From: JAFNAG01 sp963824985
GTDB taxonomy: Bacteria; Acidobacteriota; UBA6911
DNA length: 64,000 bases
Assembly: GCA_963824985.1 (NCBI GenBank)
Contig: CAWGRQ010000038.1
Span: 124,001 to 188,000, forward strand
Direction: 5' to 3'
Part shown: positions 11,207-22,356 of the stretch, piece after piece
Numbering within the stretch: the stretch's first letter is position 1
How the letters are laid out: each line of letters starts with the position of its first letter
Position numbers and translations under genes: made by a program
The notes under the pieces: generated by a model
Database searches by the model: none
Seen by the model: the letters and a program-made list of their open reading frames with translations, nothing else
What the model was told of the DNA's origin: nothing

Positions 11207-14200
11207 TCATTCGACGGCTTCGGGCCGCCTCGCCTTTTGCCGCTGGATCAACTCGACATCCAGGCACAGGCTCTGGAGTTCACGAATCAGCACGTTGAAC
11301 GACTCCGGAATGCCGGGCGTGAATTGTGATTCCCCTTTCACGATGGCTTCATAGATCTTGGTTCTTCCCTGGATATCGTCGGACTTGGCGGTCAGCAGTT
11401 CCTGGAGAATGTTGGCCGCGCCGTAGGCTTCGAGGGCCCAGACTTCCATTTCTCCGAACCGCTGGCCGCCGAACTGAGCTTTCCCTCCGAGGGGCTGCTG
11501 CGTGATGAGCGAGTAGGGTCCGATGCTGCGTGCGTGGATCTTGTCATCGACCAGGTGCGAGAGCTTCAGCATGTAAATATATCCCACGGTCACCTTCTGA
11601 TCGAATCTCTCCCCCAGCATGCCGTCGAAAAGATCGATCTTGCCGCTTTCGGGGAGTCCGGCCCTCCGGAGCATCTCCTTGATTTCCGATTCGGATGCGC
11701 CGTCGAATACCGGCGTGGAAAAATAGAGCCCCAGCGATTTGGCTGCCCAGCCAAGGTGGGTTTCCAGGATCTGGCCGACATTCATCCGGCTCGGCACGCC
11801 GAGCGGGTTCAACACGATCTCCACGGGGGTTCCGTCCGGAAGATAGGGCATATCCTCTTCGGGGAGAATGCGCGCAATGACCCCTTTATTCCCATGACGC
11901 CCCGCCATCTTGTCGCCGACGGAGAGTTTGCGTTTCATGGCGACGTACACCTTGACCATTTTGATCACGCCGGGAGGCAGTTCATCGCCGCGGCGCAGTT
12001 TGGCCAGCTGTTCCTCGTGGAGGGTCTTGAGAATCTGGATCTGCTTCTCCGACTTTTCCTCGAGGCGCTTGATGCTTTCGTAGACTTTCCCCTCTTTCTC
12101 CGCCTTGAAGTCGTTCTTGATTTTATTCAACTCGGAGGTGCTGAGCCCGGCCAGCATGGACCGGGTCAGTTTGGTTTTGGCCCGCAGCACGACGTCGCCC
12201 GAGCGGTTGGTAACCTCTTCGAGCAGGATTTCGCCGGCGAGAATGTCGATCAGCTGCTTGTTGCGTTCTTCTTTGATGATCCGGATCTCGTCATTGAGAT
12301 CCTTCTCCATCTTTTCCACCTGTTCCGCTTCGATGGCCTTGGCCCGTTCATCCTTGGGCACTCCCTTGCGGGAGAAGATCTTGACATCGACCACGGTCCC
12401 CTCGATCCCCGGAGGGGTGACCAGGGAGGCGTCGCGGACCTCTCCGGCCTTTTCACCGAAGATGGCGCGCAGCAGCTTCTCCTCGGGAGAGAGCTGGGTT
12501 TCCCCCTTGGGGGTCACCTTGCCGACCAGGACATCGCCGGGCCGCACCTTGGCGCCGATGCGGATGATCCCGCTTTCATCCAGATCGCGCAGCGATGCAT
12601 CGCTGACGTTGGGGATGTCCCGGGTGATCTCCTCGGGACCGAGCTTGGTGTCACGTGCCTCGATCTCGAGCTCCTCGATGTGAATCGAAGTGTAGCTGTC
12701 TTCCTTGACCAGCTTCTCGCTGACCAGAATCGCGTCTTCAAAGTTGTACCCGCGCCAGGGCATGAACGCCACCAGCACGTTGCGGCCGAGCGCGAGTTCC
12801 CCCTTGTCCGTGCAGGGGCCGTCGGCCAGCACCTGCCCTTTGGCGACCCGTTCCCCGCGATTGACGAGCGGCACCTGATTGATGCAGGTGTTCTGGTTGG
12901 ATCGCTTGAACTTGGTCAGGCTGTAAATGTCCACGCCGGCGTCCCGGGCGCGCTTGCCGTTTTCGCTTTCCCCTTCCACCCGAATGATGATGCGGGTGGC
13001 ATCGACGCTGTCCACGGCGCCGCTCCGCTTGCAGATCACGACCGCCCCGGAATCCTTGGCAGTGATGTATTCCATGCCGGTGCCGATATAGGGCGCCTCG
13101 GCGCGCAGCAGGGGCACGGCCTGGCGCTGCATGTTGGATCCCATCAGGGCGCGGTTGGCATCATCGTGTTCCAGGAAAGGGATAAGGCTGGCGGCTACGC
13201 TCACCAGTTGCTTCGGCGACACGTCGATGTATTGAACCTGCTCCCGCGGAACGAGCACGAAGTTGCCCGCAATCCGGGCGTTGACCCGGTCCTGCAGCAT
13301 CGAGCCTGCGGGGTCCAGATCGACGTTCGCCTGGGCGATCGTGTATTCCTCCGCTTCCCAGGCGGTCTGGTAAAAGGAGAAGGGCTCGAACAGCGCGGGC
13401 CTTTTCCCCGACGCCTCGCAGCGCCGGTTTTCCTTATCGACCTGGTCCCGCTCGATCTGGTCGCCCACCTTGAAGTGGGCATCCCCGGGGAACACGACCT
13501 GGACGAAATCCAGAACTTTCCCATTCTTTACCTTGCGATAGGACGATTCGATGAACCCGTATTCGTTGATGCGTGCATAGCAGCTGAGCGACGAGATCAG
13601 GCCGATGTTCGGCCCTTCCGGCGTCTCAATCGGACATATGCGCCCGTAGTGCGTGGGGTGTACGTCGCGCACCTCGAACCCGGCTCGCTCGCGGCTCAGG
13701 CCGCCCGGGCCGAGCGCCGACAAACGGCGCTTGTGGGTGATTTCCGACAGCGGATTGGTCTGGTCCATGAATTGGGAGAGCTGGCTGCTGCCGAAAAATT
13801 CACGGATGGAGGCCATGACCGGTTTCGCATTGATCAGGTCATGGGGCATGGCGGTGGTCATCTCCTGGTGGACGGACATCTTCTCCTTGATGGCCCGCTC
13901 CATGCGCACCAATCCGATGCGGAACTGGTTTTCGAGCAATTCCCCGACGGCGCGCACCCGGCGGTTTCCGAGGTGATCAATATCGTCGACGTTGCCGACG
14001 TTGCGGGAGAGCTTGAGCGCGTAACGGATCACCTCATAGAAATCTTCGGCGGTCAAGGTCCGCTGCTCCAGCGGGGTGTTCAGGCCGAGTTTGATGTTGA
14101 ACTTCAGCCGCCCGACCCGAGAGAAGTCGTACTTGCGGGGATCATAAAACATCCCCTCGAACAGGGCCGTGGCCGTCTCGATCGTCGGCGGATCACCTGG

Positions 14201-15506
14201 ACGCTGTTTGCGATAGATTTCGATCAGGGCATCCGGCTGCGCCTTGATGTGATCCTTCTTGAGCGTCTGGGACATGGTACTGCCGGCGTCTTCCCGTTCC
14301 GGGAAAAACACGTCGACAGAGTCGATTCCGGCCTCGCCCAGATTGTTGATGGTCTGTGCCGTCACCTCCGAATTCGGTTCCAGGAGAATTTCGCCCGTGT
14401 CGGTGTTGACCACCTCCGACAGCGACAGCGCTCCCTCGAGCCCGTCCAGATCCATCTTGATTTCGGTTACCCCGGCCTTGGTCAGCTGGGCGTGGAGTCC
14501 GGCTGTGATCTTCTTCCCCTTCGCCACCATGATCGTCTTGCCGCTGACGTCGCGGATTTCCTCGGTGGCCTTGGAGCCGATCATGTCGCTTCCCAGACTG
14601 CGATACAGGCTCTTGCCTTCCCAGCGTACCTTGACCGGCTGATAGAAAGTGCGCAGGATCTCGGCGTCACCGTTCAAGCCGAGGGCGCGGAGGAAGGTGG
14701 TCGCCAGAAATTTCCGCTTGCGGTCGATGCGCACGTAGAGGATGTTCTTTTGATCGTATTCGAATTCCACCCAGGAACCGCGGTAGGGGATGATCTTGGC
14801 GAGGATGAAGGTGCGTCCGGTATTGGATTCGAAGAAGACCCCCGGAGAACGGTGCAACTGGCTGACGATCACGCGTTCGGTGCCGTTGATGATGAAGGTG
14901 CCGTTCTCGGTCATGAGCGGAATGTCCCCGAAGTAGACCTCCTGCTCCTTGATGTCGCGGATGCTCCGCCCCTCGGTATCGGCGTCCTTGTCCCAGACCA
15001 CGAGCCGGACGGTGACCTTGAGGGGCACCGCGAAAGTCATGCCGCGCTCCTGGCATTCTTCCACGGTGTACTTCACATTGAGCTCGACGGCGCCGCCGCA
15101 GAACTCACACCGCGACATTTTCCATCTCGTTCTTGGCGCCGCAGTGCTTGCAGGTGTCGCCGTCGGGATTGTAGGGGCTGTTGATGATGGTCTTGCCGCA
15201 TTCGACGCAACCAGCCCGAAGGTAATCGAGCCCTTTCAGGTTCCCGCACTTGCACTGCCAGTTTCCGATCGAGTATTCGACGAATTCCAGGGAGGAGGTT
15301 CCGCGAAAATCGTTGATCGGGAAAACCGAATTAAAGACTGCCTGAAGCCCGACGTCTTCCCGCTCCAAGGGAAGGACGTCCATCTGCAGGAAGCGATGGT
15401 AGGACTTCCGCTGTACTTCGATCAAATTCGGGATGGGGATGCTGGTGTGGATCTTGGCAAAATCCATCCGATCCCGGTAGACGTTGGAGGTAGTGATATT
15501 GGTCAT
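11207..15506 (-). CDS. rpoB: RNA polymerase subunit beta (reading frame broken by one extra base near 15118-15121)
   Basis: The beta subunit of RNA polymerase, split into a 133-residue N-terminal frame ending at 15105 and a 1,303-residue frame starting within 15118. Removing one A of the AAAA run at 15118-15121 joins them as KNEMEMSRCEFCGG, giving 1,432 residues. The N-terminal part has PLEREDVGLQAVFNSVFPI, then a cysteine-rich insertion with CKCG, CVEC, CKHC and, across the break, CEFC; four Cys pairs would complete two zinc ribbons. Because the fourth pair lies in the second frame, the break is very unlikely to separate two real genes. Downstream motifs (IKEQEVYFGDIPLMTENGTF, the rifampicin-region FFGSSQLSQFMDQTNPL) are intact. 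Confidence 0.95.
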
Positions 15507-15848
15507 CGATTCGTTTACCTCTGCAGACTCGTTGGTCGTTCAATCTTCCGTTGAGGGTACCGTAAAATTAAAAAAGCGGGGGGGCAGAAGAATCCCGGTA
15601 GCAGCCACAGCCGCCCGGTTTCTACCTTCTGCTCTCTCAGGCGCGAAGGCGGCGGGTTGGGGGTATGCTTTCTGCCTTCTGCTGGTACTGGTCCGCGGCA
15701 CGGTGACCTCGTAATGCCAGTGACGGGTGAGTCGTCATGAGTGATGGGCGGCGAGTCTTGAGGGATGAGTCGCCGTAACCCATCGCTCATCCCTCAAAAC
15801 TCACGACTCATCCCGTAACCTAGCGCAAGAGCAGAAACACGTCGGGAA
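15507..15848. repeat. Repeat-bearing gap between rplL and rpoB
   Basis: No gene is visible in these 342 bases. At 15,586-15,690 there are short inverted motifs of the type CAGAAG.../...CTTCTG (TACCTTCTGCTCTC, TTTCTGCCTTCTGCTGG). At about 15,720-15,815 there is an imperfect palindrome built from GTGACGGGTGAGTCGTCATGAG and TGAGGGATGAG against CTCATCCCTCAAAACTCACGACTCATCCCG. These sit inside what is otherwise a single ribosomal-polymerase transcription unit, so they would be transcribed and could act as an attenuator or processing site between rplL and rpoB. Confidence 0.6.
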
Positions 15849-16238
15849 CTACTTGATCTCCACGGTAGCTCCGGCTTCCTCGAACTTCTTCTTGATGGAT
15901 TCGGCCTCTTCCTTGGGCACGCCTTCCTTGACAGGCTTGGGGGCGCCTTCGACCAAATCCTTGGCTTCCTTTAGACCGAGGCTGGTCACTTCGCGCACCG
16001 CCTTGATCACGTTGATCTTTTTATCGCCGACCGCGGCCAGGATAACGGTAAACTCCGTCTGCTCCTCGACTGCAGCCTTGGCTTCGCCGCCGCCGGACTG
16101 CCCGCCCATCATGGCCATCGGCATCGCCGCTGCCGCCGTGATGCCGTATTTCTCCTCAAGGTTCTTCACCAGATCCGAGATCTCCAGCATCGTGGCTTGA
16201 TCGATCCACGCCAAAACGTCATTCTTCGTAGTTGCCAT
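15849..16238 (-). CDS. rplL: Ribosomal protein L7/L12
   Basis: A 129-residue acidic stalk protein that recruits translation factors to the 50S subunit. The N-terminal dimerisation helix (about residues 8-32), an Ala/Gly-rich hinge (about 35-60) and the C-terminal domain (EFTVILAAVGDKKINVIKAVREVTSLGLKEAKDLVE) are all typical. The ATG at 16238 was chosen over a much longer upstream-extended frame because it gives the usual MATTKNDVLAWID start, with a ribosome site in the preceding AGGGAGTTAAAAAAG. rplJ lies 41 bases upstream. Confidence 0.97.
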   Translation of the reverse strand: MATTKNDVLAWIDQATMLEISDLVKNLEEKYGITAAAAMPMAMMGGQSGGGEAKAAVEEQTEFTVILAAVGDKKINVIKAVREVTSLGLKEAKDLVEGAPKPVKEGVPKEEAESIKKKFEEAGATVEIK

Positions 16239-16279
16239 CTTTTTTAACTCCCTTGATGATTGGTAAAAACGTAGTGCGA

Positions 16280-16801
16280 TTACTTTCCCGGGTCCGGTTT
16301 TTCCACCTGGTTCAGCACCAGGACCAAGTCTCTCGCCGGAGCCTTCAGAACGCCCGCCAGCCTCTGCAGCGGCGCTTTGAGGAGAAACACGAGCTTGCTC
16401 AGCAGCACCTCGCGCGACGGGAGCGAGGCAATCGTCTGAATTTCGGACGGAGGCACGAGCTTGCCTTCGATGAACGCAGCCTTGAACTGAAAACTCGGAT
16501 AGGACTTGGAAAGCTCCGTGAGGAGCTTGGCCATGCCGACGACATCCTTGCGGTGATAGGCCACGGCCGTAGGCCCCTGGAGATGGGATCCGATCTTCTC
16601 CAGGCCGGTGTCCTTGGCCGCGCGCAGGGCCAGAGTGTTCTTCACGACGATGTAGGTGCCGTCGAAATCGCGGATCTTGCGGCGCAGTTCGGTGGCATCC
16701 ACCACCTTGAGCCCGCGATAATCGATCAGGAAGAGGTTGTTGACGGCACGCAACTCCTCGCGGAGCGATTCCACTACCTGCTGCTTCTCTACTTTGTTCA
16801 T
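16280..16801 (-). CDS. rplJ: Ribosomal protein L10
   Basis: A 173-residue protein that anchors the L7/L12 stalk dimers on the ribosome. The N-terminal MNKVEKQQVVESLREEL and the middle segment YIVVKNTLALRAAKDTGLEKI with GPTAVAYHRKD are characteristic; the C-terminal helix that binds L12 is present. In many bacteria L10 represses its own operon through a leader structure; the 82 bases between rplA and rplJ are too short for me to identify one. Confidence 0.96.
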   Translation of the reverse strand: MNKVEKQQVVESLREELRAVNNLFLIDYRGLKVVDATELRRKIRDFDGTYIVVKNTLALRAAKDTGLEKIGSHLQGPTAVAYHRKDVVGMAKLLTELSKSYPSFQFKAAFIEGKLVPPSEIQTIASLPSREVLLSKLVFLLKAPLQRLAGVLKAPARDLVLVLNQVEKPDPGK

Positions 16802-16883
16802 AAACTTTCTGCGACCTTTCCAAAGACGTACGTCATTCTGCGGATGTCAGCCGGCAGCCAATCCGCTGCCCGCTTCCCGTCGC

Positions 16884-17582
16884 CTACTGCTTTGACTCCA
16901 GCGTTGCCGCGTCGATCCAGATGCCCGGGCTCATGGTCGACGAGATCGACACGCTTTTGACATACTTGCCTTTGCTGCTCGGCGGCTTGGCCCGGAGGAC
17001 GGCGTCAATCAGCGCCTTGGCGTTCTCGAAGAGACTCTTCTCGTCGAACTGGATCTTGCCACACGGCGCGTGCACTATCCCCGTTTTGTCGACCCGGAAT
17101 TCGACCTTGCCGGCCTTGATTTCCTTGATCGCCTTGGCCACGTCAAAAGTCACGGTTCCGGTTTTCGGGTTCGGCATCAGCCCGCGCGGGCCGAGCACCT
17201 TGCCGAGTTTGCCGACGCTGCGCATCATGTCGGGAGTGGCGATGGCGGCATCAAAGTCCATCCAGCCGCCGGCGATGCGTTCGACCATGTCCTCGCTGCC
17301 GACTTCATCCGCCCCCGCATCGCGCGCTTCCTTGACCTTGTCACCGGATGCGATCACCACGACCTTCTTGCTCTTGCCGAGGCCGTTGGGCAGCACCACG
17401 GTTCCACGCACCATCTGGTCGGCATGCTTCGGGTTGACGCCCAGCCGCAGAACGACCTCTACGGTTTCGTTGAACTTGGCGAAGGCGATCTTCTTCAGCA
17501 ACGCGACCGCTTCCTCCAGGGAATATTGCCGCGGCTCACGCGCCGCGACGGCCTGTATATATTTTTTTCCAGCTTTGGGCAT
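16884..17582 (-). CDS. rplA: Ribosomal protein L1
   Basis: A 232-residue component of the mobile L1 stalk of the 50S subunit. Family motifs include LRLGVNPKHADQMVRGTVVLP, the GLMPNPKTGTVT signature, and EFRVDKTGIVHAPCGK. The start MPKAGKKYIQAV at 17582 is preferred to an ATG 12 codons upstream because it matches the family and leaves a normal 35-base gap after rplK. In transcription order it lies between rplK and rplJ, the classic arrangement. Confidence 0.97.
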   Translation of the reverse strand: MPKAGKKYIQAVAAREPRQYSLEEAVALLKKIAFAKFNETVEVVLRLGVNPKHADQMVRGTVVLPNGLGKSKKVVVIASGDKVKEARDAGADEVGSEDMVERIAGGWMDFDAAIATPDMMRSVGKLGKVLGPRGLMPNPKTGTVTFDVAKAIKEIKAGKVEFRVDKTGIVHAPCGKIQFDEKSLFENAKALIDAVLRAKPPSSKGKYVKSVSISSTMSPGIWIDAATLESKQ

Positions 17583-17617
17583 TGCCTTACCTCTCCAATC
17601 CTGTCCCGCGCCTGTCA

Positions 17618-18043
17618 CTACCCTTCGACTTCCAGCCCCATGCTGCGCGCCGTCCCCAGAATGATATTCACGGCGGCTTCCGGGGTAGAGGCGTTCAGAT
17701 CCGGCATTTTGGACTGGGCGATCTCGCGAACCTGTTTCATGGTGACTTTACCTACCTTGGTCTTGTTGGGCTCGCCGGAACCCTTGGCGATGTTGGCCGC
17801 CTTTTTCAACAGAATCGCGGCCGGAGGAGTCTTGGTCACAAACGAGTAGGTGCGGTCGCTGTACACCGTCACCACCACCGGGATGATCAGCCCTTCCTGC
17901 TTGGCTGTCTTGGCATTGAACGCCTTGCAGAAGTCCATGATGTTCAGGCCGTGAGGGCCCAGAGCCGAACCGACCGGCGGCGCCGGAGTCGCCTTCCCTG
18001 CGGACACCTGCAGCTTGATGTTTGCGATTATCTTTTTCGCCAT
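17618..18043 (-). CDS. rplK: Ribosomal protein L11
   Basis: A 141-residue protein of the GTPase-associated centre. The N-terminal domain (IKLQVSAGKATPAPPVGSALGPHGLNIMDFCKAFN) carries the proline-rich signature, and the C-terminal RNA-binding domain follows (SFVTKTPPAAILLKKAA, GTARSMGLEVEG). Length equals the family norm. It sits between nusG and rplA. Confidence 0.97.
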   Translation of the reverse strand: MAKKIIANIKLQVSAGKATPAPPVGSALGPHGLNIMDFCKAFNAKTAKQEGLIIPVVVTVYSDRTYSFVTKTPPAAILLKKAANIAKGSGEPNKTKVGKVTMKQVREIAQSKMPDLNASTPEAAVNIILGTARSMGLEVEG

Positions 18044-18096
18044 GCAAACTCCCTATCCACGCGCGGCCGCACTCGATGAGTGCCGCCCGATTCATC

Positions 18097-18633
18097 TTAC
18101 GCCTTCTCCACCTGCTCGGATTCCAACTCCACCGGAGTGGCCCGGCCGAGGATCGTAAGCATCACCTTGAGGGTGTTCCGGTCTGGATTGACATCCTCGA
18201 CGAGCCCGGTGAAATCCTTGAACGGACCGTCGATGATCTTGACGGCGTCTCCTTTGTCGAAAGTAAACTTCGGTTTCGGCTGATCGGCCGTCACCGACAC
18301 CCGGTTGACCACTTCGTTGATCTCGTCATCGGTCAGTGGAGTGGGCTTTTTCCCGGTGCTGATGAAGCCTGTCACTTTGGGGGTGCCCCGCACGACATGC
18401 CAGGCCTTGTCCGTCATGTCCATTTCCACCAGGATGTAGCCCGGGAAGGTGAGCTTGGTCGTGACCACTTTCTTCCCGCTCTTCATCTCCACGACATCTT
18501 CGGTCGGGATGAGGATCTGGCCGATACACTCCCCCAATTCATAGGCCTGGATGCGGTTCATGAGGCTTTCCGCAACTTTCCGTTCATATCCGGAATAAGT
18601 GTGGATGATGTACCACTTCTTTTGGCCTTCCAT
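18097..18633 (-). CDS. nusG: Transcription elongation and antitermination factor NusG
   Basis: A 178-residue factor that bridges RNA polymerase with the ribosome or Rho. It has the NGN domain (WYIIHTYSGYERKVAESL, FPGYILVEM, VRGTPKVTGFI) and a C-terminal KOW domain (FDKGDAVKIIDGPFKDFTGLVEDVN). The ATG at 18633 is chosen because the family begins a few residues before WYIIHT; the frame extends further upstream only as non-homologous sequence overlapping the gap after secE. Confidence 0.96.
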   Translation of the reverse strand: MEGQKKWYIIHTYSGYERKVAESLMNRIQAYELGECIGQILIPTEDVVEMKSGKKVVTTKLTFPGYILVEMDMTDKAWHVVRGTPKVTGFISTGKKPTPLTDDEINEVVNRVSVTADQPKPKFTFDKGDAVKIIDGPFKDFTGLVEDVNPDRNTLKVMLTILGRATPVELESEQVEKA

Positions 18634-18703
18634 CCGTGCATCCCTTCGAGCTAGCGCGAGAGCCGTTCTGATCGCAAAGTCCATCGTGGGTCTGACGACG
18701 AGA

Positions 18704-18889
18704 TCAATCGGCCCAGAGAAAGAAGCCGAAAAAGAACACGGCCACAATCACCACCACGGTCGTGGAGACCAGTTCTCGCCGACCGGGCCAGGAGACATTG
18801 TGGAGTTCCTTGCGCGTATCCCGCATGAACTCGACGATGCCTTTGAAGAAGTCTTTGATCTTTTGAAAAAATCCAGTCATGGAATTCAC
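18704..18889 (-). CDS. secE: Preprotein translocase subunit SecE
   Basis: A 61-residue single-spanning SecE of the short bacterial type. It has the amphipathic helix and conserved segment FMRDTRKELHNVSWPGRREL, followed by one transmembrane helix (STTVVVIVAVFFFGFFLW). It partners SecY and SecG in the inner membrane; the motor SecA is encoded at 55.5-58.2 kb in this window. An internal Met (at 18880) is an equally possible start. nusG follows 70 bases later. Confidence 0.95.
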   Translation of the reverse strand: MNSMTGFFQKIKDFFKGIVEFMRDTRKELHNVSWPGRRELVSTTVVVIVAVFFFGFFLWAD

Positions 18890-18944
18890 TCCACGAACGC
18901 TGCGCCGCTGTTTTGGTCCAGCGCAGTTCGGGGATTAGAAGTTT

Positions 18945-19021
18945 TGGCAGGCCAGGAGGGACTCGAACCCCCAACATGCGGTTTTGGAGACCGCCGCTCT
19001 ACCATTTCGAGCTACTGGCCT
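18945..19021 (-). tRNA. tRNA-Trp (anticodon CCA)
   Basis: The reverse strand folds as a tRNA with acceptor arms AGGCCAG and CTGGCCT, loop CTCCAAA giving anticodon CCA, T-loop GGTTCGAGTCC, and an encoded CCA at 18945-18947. It sits between rpmG and secE, the usual position in many bacteria. Confidence 0.95.
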
Positions 19022-19050
19022 GTACGAATCATTCCCGGAACGCTGCGCTC

Positions 19051-19200
19051 CTACCTGGTTTCCTTGTGCACCGTGTGCGCCCGACATCGGTTGCAGAATT
19101 TCTTCAGCTCCAGACGCTCGGTGGTGGTTTTCTTGTTTTTGGTAGTCGTGTAATTCCTGCTCTTGCACTGCGTGCATTCCAACGTGATGATATCTCGCAT
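19051..19200 (-). CDS. rpmG: Ribosomal protein L33
   Basis: A 49-residue 50S protein. The translation starts MRDIITLECTQCKSRNYTTT and ends KKFCNRCRAHTVHKETR. Two Cys pairs (CTQC and CNRC) mark the zinc-binding type of L33. It lies between tuf (63 bases upstream) and tRNA-Trp, matching the conserved tuf-rpmG-trpT-secE-nusG order. Confidence 0.95.
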   Translation of the reverse strand: MRDIITLECTQCKSRNYTTTKNKKTTTERLELKKFCNRCRAHTVHKETR

Positions 19201-19263
19201 CGTGTTCCCATCCGGCGAGCCCGGCAACCCGAGGGGCGCAGAGCCCGAACCAAGCGCGGTTTC

Positions 19264-20451
<1,188 letters not shown>

Positions 20452-20558
20452 ATGTTTCTCCTAGCGTGAATACGGCCTGGATCTGATGATTGCCCTGATT
20501 TCGATAATGGTACGATTCCTTGCGGCTCCAGGGTCGGCTTCCTGGAGCCCGGTCAACC

Positions 20559-20634
<76 letters not shown>

Positions 20635-20641
20635 CGAACTC

Positions 20642-20717
20642 TGGAGCGGGAGACGGGACTCGAACCCGCGACCAATAGCTTGGAAGGCTATGACTCTGCC
20701 AACTGAGTTACTCCCGC
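20642..20717 (-). tRNA. tRNA-Gly (anticodon TCC)
   Basis: Acceptor arms GCGGGAG and CTCCCGC, anticodon loop CTTCCAA (TCC), T-loop GGTTCGAGTCC, encoded CCA at 20642-20644. Only seven bases separate it from tRNA-Thr(GGT), so both are probably processed from one transcript. Confidence 0.95.
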
Positions 20718-20734
20718 TCACGCAAAAGAGCTAC

Positions 20735-20822
20735 TGGTGGAGAGGGAAGGATTCGAACCTTCGTAGTCCCGAAGGACGCTGGGTTTACAGCCCAGTGCCA
20801 TTAACCGCTCGACCACCTCTCC
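20735..20822 (-). tRNA. tRNA-Tyr (anticodon GTA)
   Basis: An 88-base class II tRNA with acceptor arms GGAGAGG and CCTCTCC, anticodon loop CTGTAAA (GTA), a long variable arm (GTCCTTCGGGAC), and encoded CCA at 20735-20737. Confidence 0.95.
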
Positions 20823-21037
20823 AAATGCCTGTATTTGCGGGGTTCCTGGGCTCGCCCTCAGCTCAGGATTAGATCTGGGAACCTGCGGAAACCTCTTTCC
20901 TTACGAGTTTCCGGCTGCTTCGATCACCGCGCTCGATCCGCCGGCCTCGACCAATTCCGCTCCGCCCGCGCCTGGGTTCACCAAATCATTCCCGCTGCCG
21001 CCGCTATAGCAGAAATGCTGATCCCGCTCTCCTCAAA

Positions 21038-21113
21038 TGGAGCTGGCGAGAGGATTTGAACCCCCGACCCGCTGATTACAAATCAGCTGCTCTACCGACT
21101 GAGCTACGCCAGC
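21038..21113 (-). tRNA. tRNA-Thr (anticodon TGT)
   Basis: Acceptor arms GCTGGCG and CGCCAGC, anticodon loop TTTGTAA (TGT), T-loop GGTTCAAATCC, encoded CCA at 21038-21040. It is the first gene of the tRNA-tuf unit; a 215-base spacer without recognisable genes separates it from tRNA-Tyr. Confidence 0.95.
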
Positions 21114-21128
21114 GCTGACAAAGCTATT

Positions 21129-21157
21129 AGTTTAGCACTCTTCTCAAGAGCCTGCAA
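21129..21157 (-). promoter_or_regulatory. Sigma-70-type promoter of the tRNA-tuf unit
   Basis: On the reverse strand TTGCAG (21152-21157) and TAAACT (21129-21134) are separated by exactly 17 bases, with the mature tRNA-Thr 5' end 15 bases downstream of the -10 box. Confidence 0.65.
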
Positions 21158-21254
21158 CCCAAAAAACTTACACTTCGCCTCGGCAAGACGTTCCGAGTCA
21201 ACCATATAATACCCGTTTGCCGCCGTCTGTCACGGCCTATTTTTCTCGGAGCGC

Positions 21255-22356
21255 TCATTTGGGCAGGATACCGAGGCGGCACAGGATGCGGTAAGGGAGT
21301 GCGTGCCTGATATGAGCCAGGTGATCCGCAACCCGATCCAGTTCCGCCTGCGTCCTCCCGAGCCGCTCATCTCGGGACGCCACCTCGCCGGCCAGTTCCC
21401 GGGCCCAGCGGGTGCGCCCTTCGAACTCTTCCTGCAGCTGCCGCAAGGCCTCGTCGCGAGCCGCAACCTCCCGCTCCAGCCTCAGCGCCCAAAGATTACG
21501 ATCCTCCAATTCCCCCTGTAATTCATGCACCAACCGATCACGGGCCTGGACCAGATCCTCCAGATTTCGAGCCCAGATTCCGAGGTTCCTGACTTCCTCA
21601 TTCAGCCGCGCAAATTCCAACTCCCACTCGCGCATCAGTTGATCACCGCTATCCAGAAATGCCGACGCCGCCGGGATATCCACCGGCGATCCGTGATGCC
21701 TGCAGTGTGCCAGAAGGTACATCGGCTCTTGGGGCGGCGCCCCGGCGCCCGCCTCACAGATCGATCTCGGCCCCTGCGGCCGCACCCGGCTCACCTTGCA
21801 GGAAAGATCCGGCGCGGACCTGCTGGTGCAGGATATGGATGGCAGGAAAATGGCGGCCCAGCAAATCCCCAAACTCGTTTCGGTAGAGCTCGCGCACGTG
21901 GAAAGGGTTGTGATATCCACGCGCGTCCGAATAGGTGGCCTTGTTGGGAGTGGAGATCAGGACCGTGCCGTTCTCCCGGACCACGCGGGCCAGTTCGGCC
22001 ACCAGTTCCTCCTGCGGTTCCACATGTTCGAGTACCTCGAAAGCCACCACCAGATCCAGAGATCGGGACCGGAACGGCAGGTGCATGGCATCACCCTGCA
22101 GGAATTCCAGATGGCTCGCCCCATATGTCCGGCGGGCGTGCTGCAGACTGCGCGCATCGATGTCGATCGCCCAAACCCTGAGCGCCTCCCGGCCGAGCAG
22201 GGAGGCGCCATAGCCGACACCGGCGGCAACATCGAGCACCTCCTTCCCGGCAGCCCAGCGGCGGGCAAAATAGTACCGGTGCAGGTGCTCGTAGGTGATC
22301 TGCGCTCCTCCCTGTCCGGGAATGAATCGCTCTCCGGTAAAATCCGGCACGTTCAT
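21255..22356 (-). CDS. SAM-dependent methyltransferase with C-terminal coiled coil (one extra base near 21756)
   Basis: The first frame (22356 to 21754) encodes a class I methyltransferase: motif I VLDVAAGVGYGASLL, acidic IDIDARSL, and FEVLEHVEPQEE. It stops abruptly at EIDL. The other frame continues with PMYLLAHC and a long heptad-rich coiled coil ending LPYRILCRLGILPK. Deleting one base in CTGTGAGG (about 21756) fuses them as EIDLEAGAGAPPQEPMYLLAHC, 366 residues. Methyltransferases followed by long coiled coils are common in surface-polysaccharide clusters, where coiled coils can set chain length, so a single protein is the better reading. The ATG overlaps the preceding lipoprotein-like gene by four bases. 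It is the last gene of the glycan cluster; its substrate is unknown. Confidence 0.75.

Noticed and set aside
11534..15184. A 1,216-codon open frame on the + strand opposite rpoB
   Set aside because: It is the antisense shadow of a GC-rich, codon-biased gene; the translation is rich in His, Asp, Arg and Gly with no domain, and rpoB is certain.
21114..21254. A promoter for the glycan cluster here
   Set aside because: The glycan genes run away from this gap only at their 3' ends; the promoter found belongs to the tRNA-tuf unit.
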